Source of the DNA: Legionella parisiensis
GTDB taxonomy: Bacteria > Pseudomonadota > Gammaproteobacteria > Legionellales > Legionellaceae
DNA length: 64,000 nt
Reading direction: 5' to 3'
Assembly: GCF_001467945.1 (NCBI RefSeq)
Contig: NZ_LNYQ01000006.1
Location: 185,491 to 249,490 of the forward strand
Positions 28,199 to 35,643 of this stretch are shown here, in pieces (positions within the stretch are counted from its first letter, which is position 1; every line of letters begins with the position of its first letter). Below the pieces are notes generated by a model that saw only the letters and a list, made by a program, of their open reading frames with translations, did not search any database and had not been told where the DNA came from. Position numbers and translations under genes: made by a program.

Positions 28199-28786
28199 TT
28201 ACTTGAGAAGACTTGTGTTATCGCCATATTTTTTTACCAGGATAAAAGCAGTTCGATTCGGATGGCGGTCGTGAATATTTGCCGCTTTTATTTCTAGATT
28301 ATAAAGTTCGGCACACCGTGCCGGTGCAATGACTGCTGCATGAGATGGCAATATTCCTTCTGCTAAATCCTTTGCTGCTTTTGCGGTATCGATCCACTCT
28401 ATTTGTTCGGTCTCTTTAAATTGTTTTCGTAGAAATTGCTTGCATTGAGCTAATCCTTGAGCATGGGACACGATGTGAGTAATTTGAGCGTCCTGAACTC
28501 CAGGATTTACAAGCAAGCATTGATTAATTTCATGCCATAATTCGTCAACAGGAGTGAATAAATGTCTGCCCATCGCTTGGAATGCTGGTTTTACTAATCC
28601 CCCTAAAAGATTAACAACAGGCAGGATGCCCAGATCAATGGATCCGTTTTCAATAGCATTGAGAACGCCTTCCATATCCAGTAAATGAATAAGAGCCGGG
28701 TCAATCCCTTTTTGTCTTGTATAAATTAGGGCTGCTTCTTCAGAAAACGAGCCCGCATCACCGGAAATACCGAATAAAGTAATCAT
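28199..28786 (-). CDS. prephenate dehydratase-like protein without ACT domain
   Basis: 195 residues. The prephenate dehydratase fold is recognisable (FGISGDAGSFSEEAAL; LGILPVVNLLGGLV; SHAQGLAQCKQFL; AVIAPARCAEL; NRTAFILVKKYG). Departures from the usual enzyme: PIENSxxG reads PVVNLLGG, and the TRF motif reads TAF, keeping the Thr but losing the Arg. There is no C-terminal ACT domain, so no allosteric phenylalanine inhibition is expected. Its ATG overlaps the DAHP synthase stop (ATGA), and GGAGGAAC is six bases upstream. Position between DAHP synthase and chorismate mutase supports a role in phenylalanine synthesis; full activity is uncertain. Confidence 0.82.
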   Translation of the reverse strand: MITLFGISGDAGSFSEEAALIYTRQKGIDPALIHLLDMEGVLNAIENGSIDLGILPVVNLLGGLVKPAFQAMGRHLFTPVDELWHEINQCLLVNPGVQDAQITHIVSHAQGLAQCKQFLRKQFKETEQIEWIDTAKAAKDLAEGILPSHAAVIAPARCAELYNLEIKAANIHDRHPNRTAFILVKKYGDNTSLLK

Positions 28787-29859
28787 ACAAGTTCCTCCAT
28801 GGATAATTCCCTTTTCTCTAAAGCTCGCAACTGGGCTAATTCCAATAGAAAAGTTTCTGTTTGCTCCCAGCTTAAACAAGGGTCGGTGACAGATAGACCG
28901 CTTAAATCAAGGGCGTCTGGGGCCAGCGGATCTACTTTTTGACTCCCTTCTTTGATAAAGCTTTCAACCATGAATCCTTTGACCAATGGCTTTAAATCAG
29001 GATGCCTTTTAAGGCTATCCAAAACACTTAAAGCAATGGAGGGTTGTAATTGATGATTTTTTTTGCCTTCTACCAGGCAATTATCATGACTGACATCCAC
29101 AATGACCGAAGGGTTGGTTATCTTATGGAGATCCATATAGCACTTAACTTCTTTAAGATGAGCAATGGAATAATTAGGTGCATGGTTTGAGCCACGTAGT
29201 ACCAGATGCGCATGGTGATTGCCATGTGTTTGTACTTCATAGCCATCAAATACAGCGACATGATCATGTTGTGAGGCAACAATACTATTTACCCCCACAG
29301 CTAACGAACCATGTGTGGGGTTTTTTAATCCTACAGCACAATCTAGAGCGGAAGCAAAAATTCGATGCTCCTGATCCTCTGCACTGCGCGCACCGATTGC
29401 TACCCATGAGAGAAGCTCCAGAAATCCTTTGGCATTATGAGTAAATAAAGCCTCATCAGCAATTGGCAATCCCATTTCGATGACTTTAATCATCATATCT
29501 CGAGTGTATTTTATTCCAGCGGCGATATCTGGAGGAGAAAATAAATCGGGTTGGTTTACAGGGCCTGTCCATCCCTTCGTTGTCCGGGGTTTTTGAATAT
29601 ATACCCTCATGATCAATTTTAATTCGTGTTTTACTTTCTCATTAAGTTTCACTAAACGTTTGGCATATTCAAGAACAGCTTTTTTAGGCCAGGCAGAACA
29701 AGGTCCAACGATCATTAAAAGACGATGATCACGACCTTCTAAAATTGCTTTGATTTCCTCTCTATCGCGAGCAATTTGCCGGGAGCCAGCATGCGATAAG
29801 GGGATTTCTTGAATAATTTCTTCTACAGGAGGTAGTTTTTTTAAAACTGAGTAGCTCAT
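28783..29859 (-). CDS. class I DAHP synthase
   Basis: 358 residues. It condenses PEP and erythrose 4-phosphate, the first step of aromatic synthesis. Visible motifs: IVGPCSAW, RVYIQKPRTTKGWTG, WVAIGARSAEDQEHR, VGLKNPTHGS, VLRGSNHAPNY, VDVSHDNC, FMVESFIKEGSQK and GLSVTDPCLSWEQ. It is shorter at the ends than but clearly related to AroF/G/H. First structural gene of the operon, placed behind the phenylalanine leader. A 23-codon frame overlaps its start (TTATGAGC). The mid-protein SHDN (usually SHAN) is a small variation. Confidence 0.93.
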   Translation of the reverse strand: MSYSVLKKLPPVEEIIQEIPLSHAGSRQIARDREEIKAILEGRDHRLLMIVGPCSAWPKKAVLEYAKRLVKLNEKVKHELKLIMRVYIQKPRTTKGWTGPVNQPDLFSPPDIAAGIKYTRDMMIKVIEMGLPIADEALFTHNAKGFLELLSWVAIGARSAEDQEHRIFASALDCAVGLKNPTHGSLAVGVNSIVASQHDHVAVFDGYEVQTHGNHHAHLVLRGSNHAPNYSIAHLKEVKCYMDLHKITNPSVIVDVSHDNCLVEGKKNHQLQPSIALSVLDSLKRHPDLKPLVKGFMVESFIKEGSQKVDPLAPDALDLSGLSVTDPCLSWEQTETFLLELAQLRALEKRELSMEELV

Positions 29860-29927
29860 AATCCCCTCCTGCAGCCAGTGAGTACTTTGGATAGGTCATG
29901 AGAGCGACGCCGCGATTGATGATGCAT
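29856..29927 (-). CDS. short upstream ORF coupled to DAHP synthase
   Basis: 23 codons (MHHQSRRRS...), with AGAGGAG nine bases upstream and a TGA overlapping the DAHP synthase ATG (ATGA). The good ribosome binding site and the overlap suggest translational coupling. The peptide is rich in Arg and His, not in aromatic residues. It may be an upstream control ORF or chance. Confidence 0.4.
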   Translation of the reverse strand: MHHQSRRRSHDLSKVLTGCRRGL

Positions 29928-29992
29928 GATATACACTCCTCTTTGGTTTCTATCCAACTCCCATGTTCTTTTTGTCTGGAAATTTGGGCACC

Positions 29993-30017
29993 AAAAGCCC
30001 CCAGACTAAGCTGGGGG
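29993..30017 (-). terminator. attenuator terminator of the phenylalanine operon
   Basis: On the reverse strand CCCCCAG (30017-30011) pairs with CTGGGGG (30004-29998) around a 6-base loop, followed by CTTTT. It sits between the leader stop and the DAHP synthase gene. An alternative pairing of GCTGGG (30052-30047, in the last leader codons) with CCCAGC (30015-30010) excludes it. This is the standard terminator/antiterminator arrangement. Confidence 0.8.
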
Positions 30018-30039
30018 TTGGAGTATTAGTTAATTCTAC

Positions 30040-30147
30040 TTAACCACCCAGCGCCGGGCTAAAAAAGCTAAAATAAAAAAAGCAAGCAAAGGCTTGTGCA
30101 AAAGCTGCTTTTTTATTTAACTTCTGGTGTACAGTAGAATGGAACAT
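30040..30147 (-). CDS. pheL: phenylalanine leader peptide (pheL-like)
   Basis: 35 residues. Seven of the fourteen residues 16-29 are Phe, with one Tyr among them (AFACFFYFSFFS); the peptide ends PALGG. It acts as a sensor of charged tRNA-Phe: a ribosome stalled in the Phe block leaves the GCTGGG segment free to form the antiterminator, while one reaching the stop covers it and lets the terminator form. The ribosome binding site before the ATG at 30147 is weak; a GTG at 30159 in frame is an alternative. It lies 25-35 bases after the predicted transcription start. Not related to E. coli PheL in sequence beyond its Phe content. Confidence 0.82.
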   Translation of the reverse strand: MFHSTVHQKLNKKAAFAQAFACFFYFSFFSPALGG

Positions 30148-30179
30148 GAAAAAAATCACAAAAATTTATCTGTACTATT

Positions 30180-30209
30180 AATATACAATTTAGTAGGCAG
30201 TGCTGTCAA
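30180..30209 (-). promoter_or_regulatory. promoter of the phenylalanine operon
   Basis: On the reverse strand, -35 TTGACA (30209-30204), an 18-base spacer and -10 TATATT (30185-30180). The transcription start would fall near 30173, just ahead of the leader ORF. Confidence 0.7.
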
Positions 30210-30359
30210 TACCCTAAGAATGTTGAAATTATTTGAGCAGCAGACTCCATTGCCCTGTTTGTAACTACGGTGGCGATTAGTTTTACTGCGTTTTCTATGG
30301 CTTGCCAGCAACTTGCAATAGGGCTATATTTTTTACTTCTCTTCCTAAAACAGTAAAAA

Positions 30360-31466
30360 ATGACCAAAATTGCGCTTTACTTAGCTGGTGGTGGAGCCCG
30401 AGGAGCCTATCAGGCAGGGGTTCTTAGAGCGATCAGCACAATTCTTGATACAAAAAAAATTCCTTTCAATATGATTAGCGGCGTCAGTGTAGGCAGTATT
30501 AATGCTGCTGTAGTCGCTGAGAATGCTCTGGATTTTTCTGCGGGTACGAACAAATTAAATGAGCTATGGAATGATATTACATGTCAGCATATTTTTAAGT
30601 CCAGCAATTATGCTCTGAGCATATCGGCTATGCGAAATATGAGTAGTATGCTGACTAGGCAACGCCTGTTGGGTCATATTCTTGATACCTCGCCTTTGCG
30701 TCAATTTATTAACAACATTATTAATTTTGAAATTCTGGAAGGTGTAATTAAGAATAAGCACTTAGAAATGATGGAAATCATCAGTAACTGTTATGAAATG
30801 CAAAAAACCATCTCTTTTTATCAGCATCATGCAGAAGATTTTGAGGATTGGGATGATCCGCTTCATAGCAGCCAACGGGTTACCCTGCAAATGAAGTATT
30901 TTATGGCATCAACCTCATTGCCCTTATTCTTTCCCCCTGCCAAAATCGATGGACTTCACTACGGAGATGGCCATGTGGGATTAGCGGCTCCTCTACGTGG
31001 AGCCATCCGTTGTCAGGTAGATAAAATTTTAATTATTGGTACGCGCACATTACCCAGTATGAGCAACCCAGAAAAATTACGCAGTGGCGACATTGATTTT
31101 TCGCGCGTTTTGGGGGGTATGGTGAATGGGTTGTTTTTGGATAATCTCGAGCGTGATTTGGAGATGGTGGGTCATATGAACCGTATGGCGAACATGGTTC
31201 ATACGAGTGAGCATTCTCATTGGCGCCCCATTCAAACCTTGCATCTACGACCAAGTATCGATGTAGCCAATCTGGCTCAATCTCAATACAATAATATACC
31301 TATGCTCTTGCGTATTTTGCTTAATTTTCTTGGTGCTAAGCGGCATGCGGGTGATTTACTCAGCTTTCTATTATTTGAAAAAGCGTTTACTCGCGAATTA
31401 ATAAAATTAGGTTTTAATGATACGATGGCCGCTCATGAGTCTGTTTTAAATTTTTTTAATGCGTAA
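30360..31466 (+). CDS. patatin-like phospholipase
   Basis: 368 residues. The oxyanion GGGARGAYQAG near residue 10-20, the nucleophile elbow GVSVGS with Ser43, and the catalytic Asp203 in YGDGHVG make the patatin Ser-Asp dyad complete (DGH instead of the common DGG). The family hydrolyses phospholipid acyl chains. Legionella has many patatins, some of them Dot/Icm effectors such as VipD; this one is shorter and lacks the extra VipD C-terminal domain, so it could be a housekeeping lipase or an effector. Monocistronic. Confidence 0.92.
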   Translation: MTKIALYLAGGGARGAYQAGVLRAISTILDTKKIPFNMISGVSVGSINAAVVAENALDFSAGTNKLNELWNDITCQHIFKSSNYALSISAMRNMSSMLTRQRLLGHILDTSPLRQFINNIINFEILEGVIKNKHLEMMEIISNCYEMQKTISFYQHHAEDFEDWDDPLHSSQRVTLQMKYFMASTSLPLFFPPAKIDGLHYGDGHVGLAAPLRGAIRCQVDKILIIGTRTLPSMSNPEKLRSGDIDFSRVLGGMVNGLFLDNLERDLEMVGHMNRMANMVHTSEHSHWRPIQTLHLRPSIDVANLAQSQYNNIPMLLRILLNFLGAKRHAGDLLSFLLFEKAFTRELIKLGFNDTMAAHESVLNFFNA

Positions 31467-31553
31467 CCCGTTTGGTGCCTGGAATATTCTTGTTAAATAA
31501 TAAATTGAATTTCTACGTCACTGTAATTACTACGCTGGTTTGATGGTTTTGGT

Positions 31554-31943
31554 TTAACTCAAAGTCATTACTGGAGGAGGTTCTAATTCATTTAAGCGCT
31601 TTATCGCATTGCTAATTGAGCGTTCTTCAGTAGGGTTAATATCTGCTAATATATCGTATAGTTCATTTGTAAAATCATCCCTTCCCTTTATTTTGGAAAT
31701 AAAAACCTCGAAATCGGAACCGGCATGTGTCGCACTGCATATTTCTTGTATGCGTTCCAATTTTTGACAAGGAGATATCGCTTCATTGATTATGTCTTCG
31801 ATTGCTATTATATTTTTCGGCTTATTTCCTAATAGTGTAATAGAGTCCCAATCTTTATTTCGAATGATTCTATCGATAACCTCCAGCAGTTCATTCGCTT
31901 TCTCATCTAAATTTGCTGATGAATCAACCTCTCGGAGTTCCAT
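31554..31943 (-). CDS. small helical hypothetical protein
   Basis: About 129 residues from the ATG at 31943, acidic and helical, ending LEPPPVMTLS. No family recognised. A 7-bp hairpin (AAGCACT/AGTGCTT) lies exactly across the start and no ribosome binding site is visible. The frame stays open upstream to about 32057 and reads like protein there (KIEHDQSHKTKHYKSAL), but without ATG, GTG or TTG. So the true start may be a rare codon, or the gene may have lost its 5' end. Confidence 0.5.
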   Translation of the reverse strand: MELREVDSSANLDEKANELLEVIDRIIRNKDWDSITLLGNKPKNIIAIEDIINEAISPCQKLERIQEICSATHAGSDFEVFISKIKGRDDFTNELYDILADINPTEERSISNAIKRLNELEPPPVMTLS

Positions 31944-32113
31944 CAAAGCACTTTTATAGTGCTTCGTTTTATGAGACTGATCGTGTTCTATTTTATTTTG
32001 TAATATTGGATCATTGAAGTCGAATATAATTTGCAGTACTTGAAGTAACCAAGCATGTTATTAGGAGGGGAGTCTTTATATGTGGGGGATTTATCTTCGG
32101 TAGCCATTCATGT

Positions 32114-32136
32114 ATTCCGCGCACAAAGCGCGGAAT
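32114..32136. terminator. GC-rich hairpin after the metallophosphoesterase gene
   Basis: ATTCCGCGC-acaaa-GCGCGGAAT, a perfect 9-bp stem, 29 bases past the stop of the gene at 32165 (reverse strand). No T-run follows, so it is a probable rather than certain terminator. Confidence 0.5.
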
Positions 32137-32164
32137 GCTGGCATTTGATTTTCCGAGGGAGGCA

Positions 32165-33400
32165 TTACTTGATGAGCATCAGCCATTTTGAGGATGGATC
32201 AATCTTTTGATTATTATTAGGATTTCCAGCAGTATAATGTTTGCTCATTAAGGTACTGGTAGCACTATCAAATTTATTATTACTGATGTGCTTATTGAGA
32301 CAACTACCGACACTAGAGGCATTTCCTGAACAGAATGCTTGAGCAAAATCATAATATTGATTGAGCTGACTTTTAGCGGCGGTATCACCAATGAAATTGT
32401 AAGTAATGTAGTCTTTCAATTTCCATGGAGCCTGCTCATTGGATCTTGATAAATTCAACGTTTTAAAAGAAGAAGCATTGCCATGATCTGAGCCAATGGA
32501 AGCGGAATAAACGATTGGAATGACATAACCGTTACTTGCAATTTTAATGGCATGGATTTCATCAAAATGAGTATGGGCTGCCAGCATGCCGATTACAATT
32601 TCTGGATAGGCTTTTATAATGTTTTTGAATGAGTCTTTGTAGGTTGTTTCCCAACTTTGTGGGGGAACATGCATGGATAAAAGAACACTCTCATGATTTG
32701 CTTGACTTGTTTTTAGCTCTTTTTCTAACCATTGCAATTCATCTGTAGCACCGTCGCGAGAAGGTGAAAATCCTGGTCTTGATACAAATACAACGCTATT
32801 TAATGAAATAAGTTTAAGGTGATCGCCTAAATAAGCAGAGTAATAACCGTACTTGGTACTCTCATTGTCAATACACGGTTCTCCATTAAAAGGACATTTA
32901 AGACCAGTTGAAAGAAAGCCATCATCATTTCCTGTGATTGCCTTTAACAAATCAGAGATAGATTCGCCGTTGTAGGTAAATGGTCCATAATCTCTTTGCA
33001 AGGAGTCATTATTCCCAAAAACATAATACCAGGGAGTAGGGTTTATTTTTTCATTCAATTGCTCAAAAACTAAATTAGTATCATCTCGGGTTGTTTTACG
33101 GCTGTATGCGTTATGAGCCGGCAAATCACCGAGCAATATAACTGCGTGATTCGTTTCTTGCTGCAAATCAATTTGTTCACCAATTTTAGCGATTAATGTA
33201 TCGAAACTTTTTTGATCTAACTCTTCTGAAGTACCTGGACGGGGGTTTATATGAGTTGCTTGGCGCTTGGTAATATCCACATGAGGGTCAGAAATTAAAA
33301 AAATATTCATTTGATTTTGATCTGCTGCCAGAGCGGAAAAATTAGCCAGAAAGAGTGGAATCGCGGTTAAAACAATTATCAATTTTTTGAACGTTAGCAT
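32165..33400 (-). CDS. secreted calcineurin-like metallophosphoesterase
   Basis: 411 residues with a signal peptide (MLTFKKLIIVLTAIPLFLANFSALA). The five metallophosphoesterase motifs are present in order: ISDPHVD, LGDLPAHN, FGNNDS, LSMHVPP and AAHTHFDE. The overall plan resembles acid sphingomyelinase-like phosphodiesterases, so substrates may be phosphodiester lipids or nucleotides. It acts in the periplasm or outside the cell. I chose the ATG at 33400 because AGGAGG lies eight bases upstream, while the ATG at 33406 abuts it directly. Confidence 0.9.
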   Translation of the reverse strand: MLTFKKLIIVLTAIPLFLANFSALAADQNQMNIFLISDPHVDITKRQATHINPRPGTSEELDQKSFDTLIAKIGEQIDLQQETNHAVILLGDLPAHNAYSRKTTRDDTNLVFEQLNEKINPTPWYYVFGNNDSLQRDYGPFTYNGESISDLLKAITGNDDGFLSTGLKCPFNGEPCIDNESTKYGYYSAYLGDHLKLISLNSVVFVSRPGFSPSRDGATDELQWLEKELKTSQANHESVLLSMHVPPQSWETTYKDSFKNIIKAYPEIVIGMLAAHTHFDEIHAIKIASNGYVIPIVYSASIGSDHGNASSFKTLNLSRSNEQAPWKLKDYITYNFIGDTAAKSQLNQYYDFAQAFCSGNASSVGSCLNKHISNNKFDSATSTLMSKHYTAGNPNNNQKIDPSSKWLMLIK

Positions 33401-33748
33401 TTTCATCTCCTCCTCTGTTTTTGACAGAGTAATTTGCTGTATTAGAATAATGCTTCAAAAAGCTTTTATTCACTTTACAATGATACGCTTTGTATTTTTA
33501 AGAGAAGTTAAGTTTTGTACGCAAATTGCGCAAAACGAGTGTTTTTTAATAGTATCCGTTCGTTTATCGGCATTCACCACAGGCTGCTCTTGCTCAACTC
33601 GCTCTATTCGAGTAGATTGAAGTGTTTTGCAATTGATAATGTATAGCGGTAAGTTCCCGGATTCAAGGTTGTTATTAGTAATAAAAGAGTAAATTTTACT
33701 CACTGTTCGATTCATTCATTGTAAAAAATCTTGGAGGAATAAAAAGCA

Positions 33749-35440
33749 ATGGAAGGTGTATTCATTTGTTTAATACTTCTTTTTCTCATGGTGATTTCAG
33801 GAGTAATTACACGATTTGTTTCTTTCCTGCCGACTCCATTAATCCAAATTACTCTAGGGGCAATGATAGCAGTATTATTTCCCGGTTTTGATGTAGGGTT
33901 TAATCCTGAAGTTTTTATGTTGTTGTTTATTCCTCCTTTATTATTTAATGACAGTTGGCATTTTCCTAAACGGGAGTTTTTACTCTACACTCGACCAATT
34001 ATTATGTTATCCATTGGCTTAGTATTTTTTACTGTAGCGGGAATTGGTTATTTAGTTCATTGGTTAATTCCCCTTATTCCTTTACCAGCTGCTTTTGCAT
34101 TAGCGGCAGCACTCTCTCCAACAGATGCTGTGTCACTCCGATCAATGACTGCTGGAACTCGAATACCTGAACGAATTATGCATATTTTACAAGGAGAAGC
34201 ACTTTTAAACGATGCTTCAGGTTTGGTTTCGTTTAAATTAGCCGTTGCTGCTATGTTAACTGGAGTGTTTTCACTCAAAGAAGCCGTAGGTAGTTTGTTA
34301 TTTATTAGTGCCGGGGGAATTGCTGTTGGTGTTATCCTGACCTATATTTTTATTTCACTTTTAGGAAAGTTAAGCAAGCATAGCGCTCACGAAACTACCA
34401 CTGAAAATTTATTATTGCTGCTTTTACCTTTTACTGTATATCTTGCTGCAGAAAAATTAGGTTTCTCAGGAGTTCTGGCTGCCGTTGCTGCGGGCTTCAC
34501 TATTGACAGAGCTGGATTTTTAGACCGAACAATGGCTAAAATGCGTATTGAAGGTCATTTTGTTTGGGGAGTCCTCGATCTTACTTTAAACGGAATTATC
34601 TTTATTCTTTTAGGATTATACTTGCCTCATTCAATTAAATTCTTTGCAACAACAGGCTATAGCTTATCCGAGTATGCACTGATTGTCGTATTTATCACGC
34701 TAACCCTGATTTTACTTCGTACAGCATGGATTTATTTAACGTTGCCTTTTGAGGCATTAATTTCAAGACGAAATCGAAGTTCCTGGCGCTTCCCTAACAT
34801 AAAAATAATCAGTACTTTTTCACTCGGAGGGGTACGCGGGGCAATTGCTTTGGCTGCGATTTTATCGTTACCTCATATGATCAATGGAGAGCCTTTTCCA
34901 GCACGAAAGCTTTTAATTATTCTGGTGATTGGTGTTGTTCTTTGTTCGTTATTAATTAGCAGTCTGCTTTTACCTTTAATTACGCCAGGTTTGAAAAACT
35001 TAATACATAGACACACTCAAGAGGAAGAAAATGAAGCAGTGCTGGCATTATCCAAGGCGGCAGTTGAGGCAATTAAGACAAAAATGAAGAGTTTATGTGA
35101 CGATGTAAATGAGCGAGATAGGGCTTTGTGTATCGAAGTTGCAGATAAATTAATGACTTCGTTTAATCAATTTATTGTCTCGAATCATGGTACTGAAAGT
35201 GAAAAAATGGAGAGCTTGTTAGCCTTAACCTTCGAACGACAATTACGATATGCTGCTTTAGAAGGAGCTCATCAGGAATTGCGCACATTAAGAAAAGAAA
35301 GAAAAATTAATAATACGACAATGATGAAAATTATTTCTAGATTGGATTTGCGGCAAATTGCTTTATATTCGGAACATCAAACAATTTCTAGTTTAGGAAA
35401 AACAATACAAGGCGCAAAAAATATTATTGGTGCAAGTTGA
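33749..35440 (+). CDS. CPA1-family Na+/H+ antiporter
   Basis: 563 residues: about 12 membrane segments followed by a cytoplasmic helical tail of some 150 residues. Ion-site motifs are visible: ALSPTDAVSLRSM, GEALLNDASGLVSF and LGGVRGAIALAAIL. It exports Na+ (or K+) in exchange for protons. The start follows GGAGGA at somewhat long spacing. Upstream, 33401-33748 shows no gene; the frames there are shadows. Confidence 0.92.
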   Translation: MEGVFICLILLFLMVISGVITRFVSFLPTPLIQITLGAMIAVLFPGFDVGFNPEVFMLLFIPPLLFNDSWHFPKREFLLYTRPIIMLSIGLVFFTVAGIGYLVHWLIPLIPLPAAFALAAALSPTDAVSLRSMTAGTRIPERIMHILQGEALLNDASGLVSFKLAVAAMLTGVFSLKEAVGSLLFISAGGIAVGVILTYIFISLLGKLSKHSAHETTTENLLLLLLPFTVYLAAEKLGFSGVLAAVAAGFTIDRAGFLDRTMAKMRIEGHFVWGVLDLTLNGIIFILLGLYLPHSIKFFATTGYSLSEYALIVVFITLTLILLRTAWIYLTLPFEALISRRNRSSWRFPNIKIISTFSLGGVRGAIALAAILSLPHMINGEPFPARKLLIILVIGVVLCSLLISSLLLPLITPGLKNLIHRHTQEEENEAVLALSKAAVEAIKTKMKSLCDDVNERDRALCIEVADKLMTSFNQFIVSNHGTESEKMESLLALTFERQLRYAALEGAHQELRTLRKERKINNTTMMKIISRLDLRQIALYSEHQTISSLGKTIQGAKNIIGAS

Positions 35441-35643
35441 ATAAACGAATAGAGAGGGGGGCTCCCAATGCTTTTTTGTAGTTTCTGCTACACTCTATTT
35501 ATATAAGAGTAGAAGAATAGCAAATTTAGTCTATATTAATTGAGCGTCAGATCTTTTTCGGATTGTGTTCGTGAGGTTAATAGTTGTATCTATTTTTTGC
35601 AGACAGACTCTAAGTCAGTTTCATTTGAAGTGCAGGGTATCGT

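Noticed and set aside
29860-30360. T-box or other riboswitch before the aromatic operon
   Set aside because: No T-box sequence was seen; the Phe-rich leader and its hairpins explain the region.
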